DNA from: SXRF01 sp964624555 | GTDB lineage: Bacteria > Pseudomonadota > Alphaproteobacteria > Rickettsiales > SXRF01 | DNA: 16,386 bases | NCBI GenBank assembly: GCA_964624555.1 | Contig: CAZUXB010000047.1 | Coordinates: 1 to 16,386, forward strand | Direction: 5' to 3' | In this document: one piece after another, positions 7,145 through 12,887 of the stretch | Numbering within the stretch: the first letter of the stretch is position 1 | How the letters are laid out: each line of letters begins with the position of its first letter | The notes under the pieces: model-generated | Told to the model about the DNA's origin: nothing | What the model saw: only the letters and a program-made list of their open reading frames with translations | The model's database searches: none | Made by a program: the position numbers and the translations under genes

Positions 7145-7965
7145 GCTTTATTTCCTTTTTTTGCTTTTGTGGTATTTACAAAATTCACTTTGCCCTGAAT
7201 GGTGGTGATGCACTGGCCTTTGATGAGCGTGCGCTCGCCGGCGAGAGTGATATCCAATATTCCCGGTGAGCGTGATGCCTGTACCGCGTGGAAGCTGCTT
7301 TTTTTGAGTTTTTTTGCCCAGTAGGGGGCAAGGAAACAATGCGCCGAGCCGGTGACCGGGTCTTCATCAACACCAGCACCCGGTGCGAAGAAACGCGAGG
7401 CAAAATCATAGCCTTGCATGCCCTTAGCCGTGGTGACGATGACACCACGCGCATCAAGCTTTGCCAGTTTTTTAAAGTTGGGTTTGATGCCAACGAGCGT
7501 GTCATAATCTTTTACTTCGACTAGGTAATCATCACGGTTTTTCTGGCAGTTGGAAAAAGGAACACCAAGGGCAGAAAGCGCCGGGTCTTCATCGACCGGT
7601 TCGCCGGAAAGCGTTGGGAAATTAAGCTCGATACCATCTTCAAGGATTTTTGCTTTCAGAATTCCACTGAGCGTATTGAAGCTGATAGTATCCCCTTTTT
7701 TAGCAAGATCGATCTGGTGCAATACATGCGCGGCGGCGAGCGTTGCATGGCCGCAGAGCTGCACCTCGGTGGTGGGGGTGAACCAGCGCAGATCATAGTT
7801 ATTGGCGAGCTTATGCACCACGAACGCGGTTTCGGAAAGGTTGGCTTGCGCCGCGAGAAGTTGCAGTTCTTTGTCCGAAGGAAATTCGCTTAAAAGATAA
7901 ACGGCAGCAGGGTTTCCGCGAAACGGAACGGGGGTGAACGCATCTATGATCCAAAGGTTGTTCAT
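7141..7965 (-). CDS. PhzF-family isomerase/epimerase
   Basis: Cytoplasmic protein of the PhzF (diaminopimelate-epimerase-like) fold, 274 residues, the normal length. Both lobes are visible: IIDAFTPVPFRGNPAAVYLL at the start, NLSETAFVV with the catalytic-type Glu45, RWFTPTTEVQLCGHATLAAAH (Gly72-His73), and in the second lobe FFAPGAGVDEDPVTGSAHC. In phenazine producers PhzF isomerises DHHA, but most chromosomal homologues have no known substrate and there are no phenazine genes here, so I give no symbol. The start is ATG 7965 with only weak ribosome-site sequence; the family A palindrome begins 15 bases upstream. It overlaps panD by ATGA at its end. Confidence 0.9.
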   Translation of the reverse strand: MNNLWIIDAFTPVPFRGNPAAVYLLSEFPSDKELQLLAAQANLSETAFVVHKLANNYDLRWFTPTTEVQLCGHATLAAAHVLHQIDLAKKGDTISFNTLSGILKAKILEDGIELNFPTLSGEPVDEDPALSALGVPFSNCQKNRDDYLVEVKDYDTLVGIKPNFKKLAKLDARGVIVTTAKGMQGYDFASRFFAPGAGVDEDPVTGSAHCFLAPYWAKKLKKSSFHAVQASRSPGILDITLAGERTLIKGQCITTIQGKVNFVNTTKAKKGNKA

Positions 7966-7980
7966 AAGGCTTCGGGCTCC

Positions 7981-8007
7981 GTCATCCCGACGAAAGTCGG
8001 GATCCAG
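7981..8007 (+). repeat. Family A palindrome, left end of the GIY-YIG cassette
   Basis: GTCAT, then the perfect hairpin ATCCCGAC/GTCGGGAT (7984-7991 with 7996-8003, loop GAAA), then CAG. It lies between the GIY-YIG stop and the phzF start. This is a common type of dispersed palindrome in proteobacteria, recognised by its translated form WIPxFxGMT. Confidence 0.85.
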
Positions 8008-8019
8008 TATGTAATACGG

Positions 8020-8307
8020 TTAAATGACGGTTTCATAGAGATCATTCCAATTCGGATTTGCTTTTTCGATGAGTTCCAGCTTCCATGAGCGCTTCCACTC
8101 TTTAAGTTGTTTTTCGCGTGTAATGGCCTCATCCATTCTGTCGAAGCACTCAACATAAACGAGTGTGTGGACATTATATTTTTTGGTAAAGCCCTCGAAC
8201 ATATTTTGTTTATGCTCCCAAATACGGCGCCCAATATCATTGGTAACCACAATATATAACGTACCGTTTCTTTTGCTTGCGAGAATATATACATATGCGC
8301 GTACCAT
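8020..8307 (-). CDS. Small GIY-YIG domain nuclease
   Basis: A 95-residue single-domain GIY-YIG endonuclease-like protein of the short stand-alone (YhbQ/UPF0213-like) type: AYVYILASKRNGTLYI for the motif region, TNDIGRRIWEHK with the catalytic-type Arg27, then GFTKKYNVHTLVYVE, EAITREKQLKEWKR with the expected acidic residue, and ANPNWNDLY at the end. The second motif glycine (YIG) is Val20 here (LYIVVTND), so activity is uncertain. The start is ATG 8307, which shares its A with the glyQ stop (TGATG). Reading farther upstream in this frame only gives glyQ shadow and repeat sequence, so the longer reading frame to 8475 is not used. Palindromes flank it on both sides in opposite orientation, suggesting a role in spreading that repeat. 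Confidence 0.85.
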   Translation of the reverse strand: MVRAYVYILASKRNGTLYIVVTNDIGRRIWEHKQNMFEGFTKKYNVHTLVYVECFDRMDEAITREKQLKEWKRSWKLELIEKANPNWNDLYETVI

Positions 8308-9188
8308 CAATTCTGGATACCGGCGTTCGCCGGTATGACGATTTGAGTTTGTGCGTAGGCCTCGCAGCAACCTTTGGCGAGGGCGCGCACACGGGCGATA
8401 TAGGCGGCACGTTCCGTTACCGAAATGACGCCGCGCGCATCCAGCAGGTTGAAACGGTGCGAGGCTTTGATGCACTGGTCATAAGCGGGCAGGGGCAGAT
8501 TTTTAGCAAGCAGCGCGCAGCATTCTTTTTCGGCATCCTCGAACTGGCGGAGCAGTTGGTCGGTGTCGGCATATTCCAGATTATACGCCGAAAATTCCTT
8601 TTCGTTTTGCAGGAACACATCGCCGTAGGTTACGCCCGCACCGTTAAAATCAAGGTCGTAGACATTTTCCACGCCCTGAATATACATGGCAAGACGCTCC
8701 AGACCGTAGGTGATTTCGCCGGAAACCGGCTTGCACTCGATGCCGCCGACTTGCTGGAAATAAGTGAATTGGGTGACTTCCATGCCGTCACACCATACTT
8801 CCCAGCCGAGGCCCCATGCGCCCAGCGTGGGTGATTCCCAGTCATCTTCCACGAAGCGAATATCGTGCTTGTGCGGGTCAATACCAAGCATTTTAAGGCT
8901 TTCGAGATAGAGCTCCTGAATATTGTCGGGCGAGGGTTTGAGTATTATCTGATACTGGTAATAATGCTGCAAACGGTTGGGGTTTTCGCCGTAACGGCCA
9001 TCTTTGGGGCGGCGCGAAGGTTGAACGTAAGCTGCTTTCCATGGCTTTTCACCGAGCGCGCGCAGAGTGGTAGCCGGGTGGAAGGTTCCTGCGCCCACCT
9101 CCATGTCGTACGGTTGCAAAATTACGCAGCCCTGCTTCGCCCAGAACTGGTGCAGATTCAAAATCATCTGTTGGAATGACAGCTTCAC
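8307..9188 (-). CDS. glyQ: Glycyl-tRNA synthetase alpha subunit
   Basis: Catalytic class II alpha chain of the alpha2-beta2 glycyl-tRNA synthetase; forms glycyl-adenylate and pairs with glyS (4591-6795). Highly conserved blocks run through the whole protein: FWAKQGCVILQPYDMEVGAG, YVQPSRRPKDGRYGENPNR, HDIRFVEDDWESPTLGAWG, GMEVTQFTYFQQVGG, and GEITYGLERLAMY. The start is GTG 9188 (MKLSFQQMILNLHQFW), which aligns with the usual family N-terminus. The natural protein probably ends near AYAQTQ; the last residues, VIPANAGIQN, and the stop are read from the palindromic repeat at 8313-8339. Between glyQ and glyS lie three genes (GIY-YIG, phzF, panD), whereas relatives usually have glyQ and glyS adjacent or nearly so. 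Confidence 0.97.
   Translation of the reverse strand: MKLSFQQMILNLHQFWAKQGCVILQPYDMEVGAGTFHPATTLRALGEKPWKAAYVQPSRRPKDGRYGENPNRLQHYYQYQIILKPSPDNIQELYLESLKMLGIDPHKHDIRFVEDDWESPTLGAWGLGWEVWCDGMEVTQFTYFQQVGGIECKPVSGEITYGLERLAMYIQGVENVYDLDFNGAGVTYGDVFLQNEKEFSAYNLEYADTDQLLRQFEDAEKECCALLAKNLPLPAYDQCIKASHRFNLLDARGVISVTERAAYIARVRALAKGCCEAYAQTQIVIPANAGIQN
8313..8339 (-). repeat. Family A palindrome, right end of the GIY-YIG cassette
   Basis: On the minus strand: GTCAT, perfect hairpin ATACCGGC/GCCGGTAT (8329-8336 with 8317-8324, loop GAAC), then CCAG. It is the inverted partner of 7981-8007. It is translated as VIPANAGIQ at the end of GlyQ, the well-known reading of this repeat type in proteobacterial proteins. 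Confidence 0.85.
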
Positions 9189-9335
9189 ACACTACCCACA
9201 AAACATCCATTTTTTATAAGGACGCTTCTTTTAAGGGTTTTTCAGGGGAAATTCAAGGGATTTGTGGACGAGCGGAGCGAGGACTAGCGCCATTGAGGCG
9301 CGCAGCCCTAGCGGCGCTTGAGCGTAATTTAAAAA
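9189..9335. other. Intergenic region between holC and glyQ
   Basis: A 147-bp gap holding no convincing gene. It should contain the glyQ upstream signals; I find no clear promoter. Near the holC side is an imperfect hairpin with AGCGCC (9286-9291) and GGCGCT (9313-9318) as arms. A GC-rich stretch, GACGAGCGGAGCGAGGAC (9268-9285), may be another dispersed repeat, but no second copy is visible in this window. Confidence 0.4.
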
Positions 9336-9341
9336 TTACGC
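9322..9341. terminator. Perfect hairpin at the end of holC
   Basis: A 9-bp perfect stem, GCGTAATTT (9322-9330) with AAATTACGC (9333-9341), loop AA. The holC stop codon lies inside the stem. On the plus strand it is followed by CTTTTT, but no plus-strand gene precedes it. On the minus strand it has no clear T-run, so it may mark the end of the pepA-holC message by structure, or be a processing site. Confidence 0.4.
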
Positions 9342-9779
9342 CTTTTTCTGCCAACCTCCTTGTTCGTTCTGGCTGAAATAGGTGATTTCGTGGCCCGCGC
9401 TTTTATATTCGCTCCAGCGCGTGCGGGCGGCGGCGGTGGCGGCAGGGTCGTTGCCGTCGAAAATATCGAGCACACGTTCGAAATCACCCTCGGCCTTACG
9501 GCCATCGGTAACGACCAATAAATTGCTATTATTCAGCGGTTTAGACTCGCAGGAAAGGAGTATCGGCTGGCTCTCCGGTTGTGCGTCTTTATCGCTGCCA
9601 TGGGGCAGGAAACTATCGGGGTCATAGGCCCAGAGTAGCTGGTTGAACTGCTCGACCCGCGCATCGGAATTCGCAACCAGACACACCTTATAACCGCCGG
9701 AAATTGCCCGTTCCAACAGTTTGGGTAATGCCCGCTCAATGGGGGTGGTGGTTAAGTGGTAGAATTGTATCGCGGTCAT
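9336..9779 (-). CDS. holC: DNA polymerase III chi subunit
   Basis: Accessory subunit of the replicative clamp-loader complex that links the polymerase to single-strand-binding protein. The 147-residue protein fits the family: IQFYHLTTTPIERALPKLLE, GGYKVCLVANSDARVEQFNQ, LWAYDPDSFLPHGSDKD, then PILLS near residue 73, NLLVVTDG, and the conserved end RWSEYKSAGHEITYFSQNE with GGWQKKA. It directly follows pepA with an ATGA overlap (9776-9779), the standard alphaproteobacterial pair. The stop lies inside a perfect hairpin. Confidence 0.93.
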   Translation of the reverse strand: MTAIQFYHLTTTPIERALPKLLERAISGGYKVCLVANSDARVEQFNQLLWAYDPDSFLPHGSDKDAQPESQPILLSCESKPLNNSNLLVVTDGRKAEGDFERVLDIFDGNDPAATAAARTRWSEYKSAGHEITYFSQNEQGGWQKKA

Positions 9780-11263
9780 TTGCCTTCGTAGAAATCTTCA
9801 ACGAGCTGGTTCAGCAGTCTTACACCATAACCGGTGCCGCCTTTGGGTACGATGTCGGTGTCTTTTTTGCTCCATGCGGTGCCTGCAATATCAAGATGCG
9901 CCCACGGCGTTCCGTTTACGAAACGTTGCAGGAATTGCGCGGCGGTAATGGACCCGGCCTCGCGCTCCTTGCCGATATTCTGCATGTCGGCAATGTCGGA
10001 ATTGATCTGCTTGTCATACACCTCGGCAAGCGGCAAACGCCAGACTTCTTCACCGACTTTCTGGCCGGTTTTAAAGAGTTGGTCGGCAAGCTTGTCATCA
10101 TTGGAGAACAGGCCTGCGCGCGAGGTGCCCAGCGCCACGATAATGGCACCGGTTAAAGTCGCGAGGTCAACGATGAATTTCGGTTTGAAATGTTTCTGGC
10201 AATACCACAGCACATCGGCTAGCACGAGGCGGCCCTCCGCATCGGTATTGAGCACCTCGATGGTCTGACCCGAATAGCTGGTGACCACATCGCCGGGGCG
10301 CTGGGCATTGCCGCCTGGCATATTTTCCACGAGGCCGACAAGGCCCACGGCGTTGACCTTGGCTTTGCGGCCAGCGAGGGCTTTCATGAGGCCTATCACC
10401 ACGCCGGCGCCGCCCATGTCCCACTTCATTTCTTCCATGCCGCCGGCCGGTTTGATGCTGATACCACCGGTGTCGAAGGTCACACCCTTGCCAACGAAAG
10501 CGAGAGGCGCGGTTTTGGAACCTTTGCCGAGGCCGTTCCATTTCATTACCACCATCTGCGATTCGATGGCGGAACCCTGACCTACGCCAAGCAGTGCGCC
10601 GAAACCGAGCTTGTACATATCCTCTTCACCGAGAACCTCAACCTCAACCCCCATTTCTTCTAGAGTTTTGCATTGCTCAGCGAGGGTTTCAGGGTTGATG
10701 ATATTGGCTGGCTCGGAAACCAGGTTGCGGGTGAATACCACACCATCAGCAATGGCAGAAAGCTCTGCGTAGGGCTTTGTTGCTGCCTTTGCGCCAGTTA
10801 GGGCAACGGTGAAGCTGGTGATGGTCGGTTTTTCATCGGCGGTTTTTTTGGTGAAATATTTATCGAAAGTGTAGCTGCGCAGGCGTGCGCCATTGGCGAT
10901 GCGCGCGGCGATTTCCGGTGTGCCTTTTTCCAAAATAACAGTGGCCGATTTGGCGCGTAAGGAATTCACCACCGGTACCACGCTGCCGCCGATATTTTCG
11001 TAAGCGGTGGCATCGAGTTTTTTAGGGTCACCTGTACCGGCGAGAACCGCAAAATCCGCACGCGCGCCGCCGGACAGGGCCACGGAAATATTCTTGCCGC
11101 GCTTGCCGGAAAAGCCCATATTCTGCATGGCTTTGGTGAGTAATCCCCCGGATTTTTTATCAATATCCGCTGCTTGTGCGGGCAGTTTTTTGTCCTCGCC
11201 CACGAGGAAGATAATCACATTGTCAGAAGTTGGGGCTTTGAGTTCGCTAAAAGATATTTTCAT
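9776..11263 (-). CDS. pepA: Leucyl aminopeptidase (M17 family)
   Basis: Cytoplasmic two-metal aminopeptidase that removes N-terminal residues from peptides, 495 residues, normal length. The C-terminal catalytic domain is complete: VGKGVTFDTGGISIKPAGGM gives Lys259 and Asp264, KWDMGGAG gives Asp282, and the signature NTDAEGRL (339-346) gives Asp341, Glu343 and Arg345. The N-terminal regulatory domain is less conserved. In E. coli the orthologue also binds DNA at cer sites and carAB; nothing here tests that. The start ATG 11263 has AAGGA seven bases upstream. It is divergent from lptF, with an unusual dyad-symmetric region between them, and overlaps holC downstream. Confidence 0.97.
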   Translation of the reverse strand: MKISFSELKAPTSDNVIIFLVGEDKKLPAQAADIDKKSGGLLTKAMQNMGFSGKRGKNISVALSGGARADFAVLAGTGDPKKLDATAYENIGGSVVPVVNSLRAKSATVILEKGTPEIAARIANGARLRSYTFDKYFTKKTADEKPTITSFTVALTGAKAATKPYAELSAIADGVVFTRNLVSEPANIINPETLAEQCKTLEEMGVEVEVLGEEDMYKLGFGALLGVGQGSAIESQMVVMKWNGLGKGSKTAPLAFVGKGVTFDTGGISIKPAGGMEEMKWDMGGAGVVIGLMKALAGRKAKVNAVGLVGLVENMPGGNAQRPGDVVTSYSGQTIEVLNTDAEGRLVLADVLWYCQKHFKPKFIVDLATLTGAIIVALGTSRAGLFSNDDKLADQLFKTGQKVGEEVWRLPLAEVYDKQINSDIADMQNIGKEREAGSITAAQFLQRFVNGTPWAHLDIAGTAWSKKDTDIVPKGGTGYGVRLLNQLVEDFYEGK

Positions 11264-11279
11264 GGCTTTTCCTTAATTT

Positions 11280-11360
11280 TAGATGACAAGATTATAAGAT
11301 GACGAGATGATAAGACAATGATAATCTCTTCATCCTATCATCTCATTATCTAGTCATCTA
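11280..11360. repeat. Dyad repeat in the pepA/lptF divergent promoter region
   Basis: TAGATGAC (11280-11287) and GAGATGATA (11304-11312) on the left are matched in inverted order by TATCATCTC (11336-11344) and GTCATCTA (11353-11360) on the right. The left arm is also a 16-bp direct repeat: 11281-11296 and 11297-11312 differ at two positions. The dyad fills most of the 102 bp between the two divergent genes, ending 5 bases before the lptF ATG. It could be an operator or a folded leader; I see no clear -35/-10 pair. Confidence 0.65.
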
Positions 11361-11365
11361 CAAAT

Positions 11366-12472
11366 ATGTATCGTTACAATAAATATATCATCCGCCACCT
11401 GGTTCACTCCACGCTGCTTATAACTTTCAGCCTGACCAGCATCGTGTGGCTGACGCAGGCGTTGCGCTTTGTTGAATTTATCGTCAACCAGGGTGTATCC
11501 ATTACGGTTTTTTTGCACCTGACTGTATTGCTGGTACCATCACTACTGCTTATGATTTTACCGCCGGCAGTATTCTGTGCGGTGCTATTTACCTATAACA
11601 AGCTGACTTCCGACAGCGAGTTGGTGGTAATGCAGGCGATGGGGCTTTCACGCTGGCGACTGGCCGAGCCGGCCATTATCGTGGCGATGGTAGTTATGTT
11701 GCTTACTTATGGGATAGCTATGTACCTGCAACCCTTAAGCTATAAACAATTCAAGGATATGCAGTATGTATTGCGTGACAGCTATGTATCATTATTGGTG
11801 CAGGAAGGTGTGTTCAGCAACCCGGTGGAGGGCCTTACTGTCTTTGTACGCGAGCGTGACGTTGATGGNNNNNNNNNNAAACTGCACGGTATTTTGGTGC
11901 ATGATAACCGCCAGCCCAATAAATCCATAACCATGCTGGCCGAATCAGGCAGGCTGGTGGAGACCCCGCAGGGCCCGCGCTTCCTGCTCGAAAACGGCAA
12001 CCGTCAGGAAATGAATAATGGACGCCTGTCGTTGCTGAATTTTGAAAACTATACTCTTGATATAAGTTTTTATACCAGCTCCAACAATACCCATAAGTCG
12101 GATGTTCAGGAGCTTTTTATGCCGGAATTATTTGGCCTTGTTGATGAAACATCACTGACCAGCGCGGAAATTATAAAACGCCGTGCGGAAGGGCACCAGC
12201 GTATAGTCTGGCCTGCCTATACACTGGCCCTTACCTTGCTGGCTCTTTCTGCTTTGTTTTCGGGTGAATTTAACCGGCGCGGGCAGTGGCAGCGTATTAC
12301 TATGGCCGTTATAATCGCTACTTTGTTATTATTTTCTGCGGTGGGGATTCGCGGAGCAATGTCCTTGCAACCGATGATGGTATCGGCGGCATATGCCAAC
12401 CTGTTATTGCCGATACTGGTAACCGCCTGGATAATAAGCGATCATATCGCCCAGAAAAAGAGGCTGGCATGA
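11366..12472 (+). CDS. lptF: LPS export permease LptF (contains 10 N)
   Basis: Inner-membrane subunit of the LptB2FG transporter, which extracts lipopolysaccharide from the inner membrane and passes it to LptC/LptA. About 368 residues. The N-terminal half has three membrane segments (STLLITFSLTSIVWLTQALR; a second around residues 52-74; a third around 101-122) with the family stretch ELVVMQAMGLSRWRL. A periplasmic beta-jellyroll follows (EGVFSNPVEGLTVFVRERD through GILVHDNR), then three C-terminal segments (about 285-358). Ten unknown bases at 11869-11878 fall in the jellyroll; the frame is kept across them as written. No Shine-Dalgarno precedes ATG 11366. lptG follows after one small gene. 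Confidence 0.94.
   Translation: MYRYNKYIIRHLVHSTLLITFSLTSIVWLTQALRFVEFIVNQGVSITVFLHLTVLLVPSLLLMILPPAVFCAVLFTYNKLTSDSELVVMQAMGLSRWRLAEPAIIVAMVVMLLTYGIAMYLQPLSYKQFKDMQYVLRDSYVSLLVQEGVFSNPVEGLTVFVRERDVDXXXXKLHGILVHDNRQPNKSITMLAESGRLVETPQGPRFLLENGNRQEMNNGRLSLLNFENYTLDISFYTSSNNTHKSDVQELFMPELFGLVDETSLTSAEIIKRRAEGHQRIVWPAYTLALTLLALSALFSGEFNRRGQWQRITMAVIIATLLLFSAVGIRGAMSLQPMMVSAAYANLLLPILVTAWIISDHIAQKKRLA
11869..11878. other. Run of 10 N (assembly gap)
   Basis: Ten undetermined bases inside lptF, after the codons for RERDVDG and before KLHGILVHD. Close relatives usually have only two or so residues here, so the run length may be arbitrary padding and not the true gap size. Confidence 0.99.
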
Positions 12473-12485
12473 CGAGGTTTTTATT

Positions 12486-12596
12486 GTCATACCAGACGCA
12501 AGTTTTCCCAGCGAGTGTAACGAGCTGGTTGGAAAACTTAGCGATGTGGTATCCAGTGCGAAAGAAAGACTGGATGCCAGCCTGCGCTGGCATGAT
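12486..12596. repeat. Family A inverted palindrome pair (MITE-like), lptF downstream gap
   Basis: The left end starts GTCAT (12486-12490) and is expanded: ATACCA (12489-12494) pairs with TGGTAT (12547-12552), and between them AAGTTTTCC pairs with GGAAAACTT (12510s with 12530s), followed inward by CCAG. The right end is CTGG, the perfect hairpin ATGCCAGC/GCTGGCAT (12574-12581 with 12586-12593), and ATGAT. Orientation is the same as in the other two pairs. It fills most of the gap between lptF and the EF-hand gene and may form a strong RNA structure within the operon. Confidence 0.75.
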
Positions 12597-12614
12597 AGAG
12601 AAAAAGATGATGGC

Positions 12615-12887
12615 ATGAGAAAAATAATATATATTATGGCGTTAATGGCTAGTATTATCCCTTCCTTGGCTGCGGCCTGTATGGAAACCAAGGAACAAGA
12701 AGAAAAGCGCTTTCTGGAATTTGATGCAAATAAAGATGGTTATGTAGACGAAGAAGAGTGGAATAAAAAAATGCCACAGGGAAAATTTAAGGAAGAGCTG
12801 AAATATTTTGATAAAGACAATGATAAAAAATTATCCAAAGATGAGTTTATGAAAAAAAGCTTTGTTCGAGGCTTGGATTGTTTATGA
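12615..12887 (+). CDS. Small secreted EF-hand protein
   Basis: A 90-residue protein with an N-terminal signal peptide (MRKIIYIMALMASIIPSLAA, probable cleavage before or near Cys22) and two EF-hand loops. Loop 1 is canonical: D37-A-N39-K-D41-G42-Y-V-D45-E-E-E48. Loop 2, D66-K-D68-N-D70-K-K-L-S-K-D-E77, keeps all the ligands but has Lys for the usual Gly at position 6. It should bind calcium in the periplasm. ATG 12615 is chosen because it starts the signal peptide; an upstream in-frame start at 12546 would read repeat sequence. The stop overlaps the lptG ATG (ATGA). The gene sits between lptF and lptG, so a role near LPS export or envelope calcium is possible but not shown. No specific family recognised beyond EF-hand. 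Confidence 0.85.
   Translation: MRKIIYIMALMASIIPSLAAACMETKEQEEKRFLEFDANKDGYVDEEEWNKKMPQGKFKEELKYFDKDNDKKLSKDEFMKKSFVRGLDCL

Larger units (their letters stand above)
7981..8339. mobile_element. Putative mobile cassette: GIY-YIG gene between inverted family A palindromes
   Basis: A 359-bp unit that begins with GTCAT (7981) and ends with its complement ATGAC (8339). Each end carries an 8-bp hairpin followed inward by ATCCAG (CTGGAT on the right). Between them lies only one gene, the GIY-YIG nuclease at 8020-8307. The right end overlaps the end of glyQ and provides its last codons and stop. The same end structure occurs without a gene at 4507-4573 and 12486-12596. Mobility is an inference: no transposase is present and I cannot see a target duplication. 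Confidence 0.55.

Noticed and set aside
7962..8294. Minus-strand 110-codon frame ending in WIPTFVGMTEPEAL
   Set aside because: Overlaps the GIY-YIG gene in another frame; its tail is only the usual translation of the palindromic repeat.
5640..8340. CRISPR array from the repeated palindromes
   Set aside because: Copies are kilobases apart, differ in sequence and have no regular spacers or cas genes.
8020..8475. A 151-codon reading frame extending the GIY-YIG gene upstream over glyQ
   Set aside because: The first 56 codons are glyQ antiphase sequence and repeat translation (RHTGERRYPEL); the conserved domain starts at ATG 8307.
9176..9376. Plus-strand 66-codon frame over the holC-glyQ gap
   Set aside because: Reads through hairpins and repeat-like sequence, overlaps both neighbours, no ribosome site and no known motif.
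12546..12614. Longer N-terminus for the EF-hand protein
   Set aside because: The extra codons translate the palindromic repeat; the signal peptide begins at 12615.
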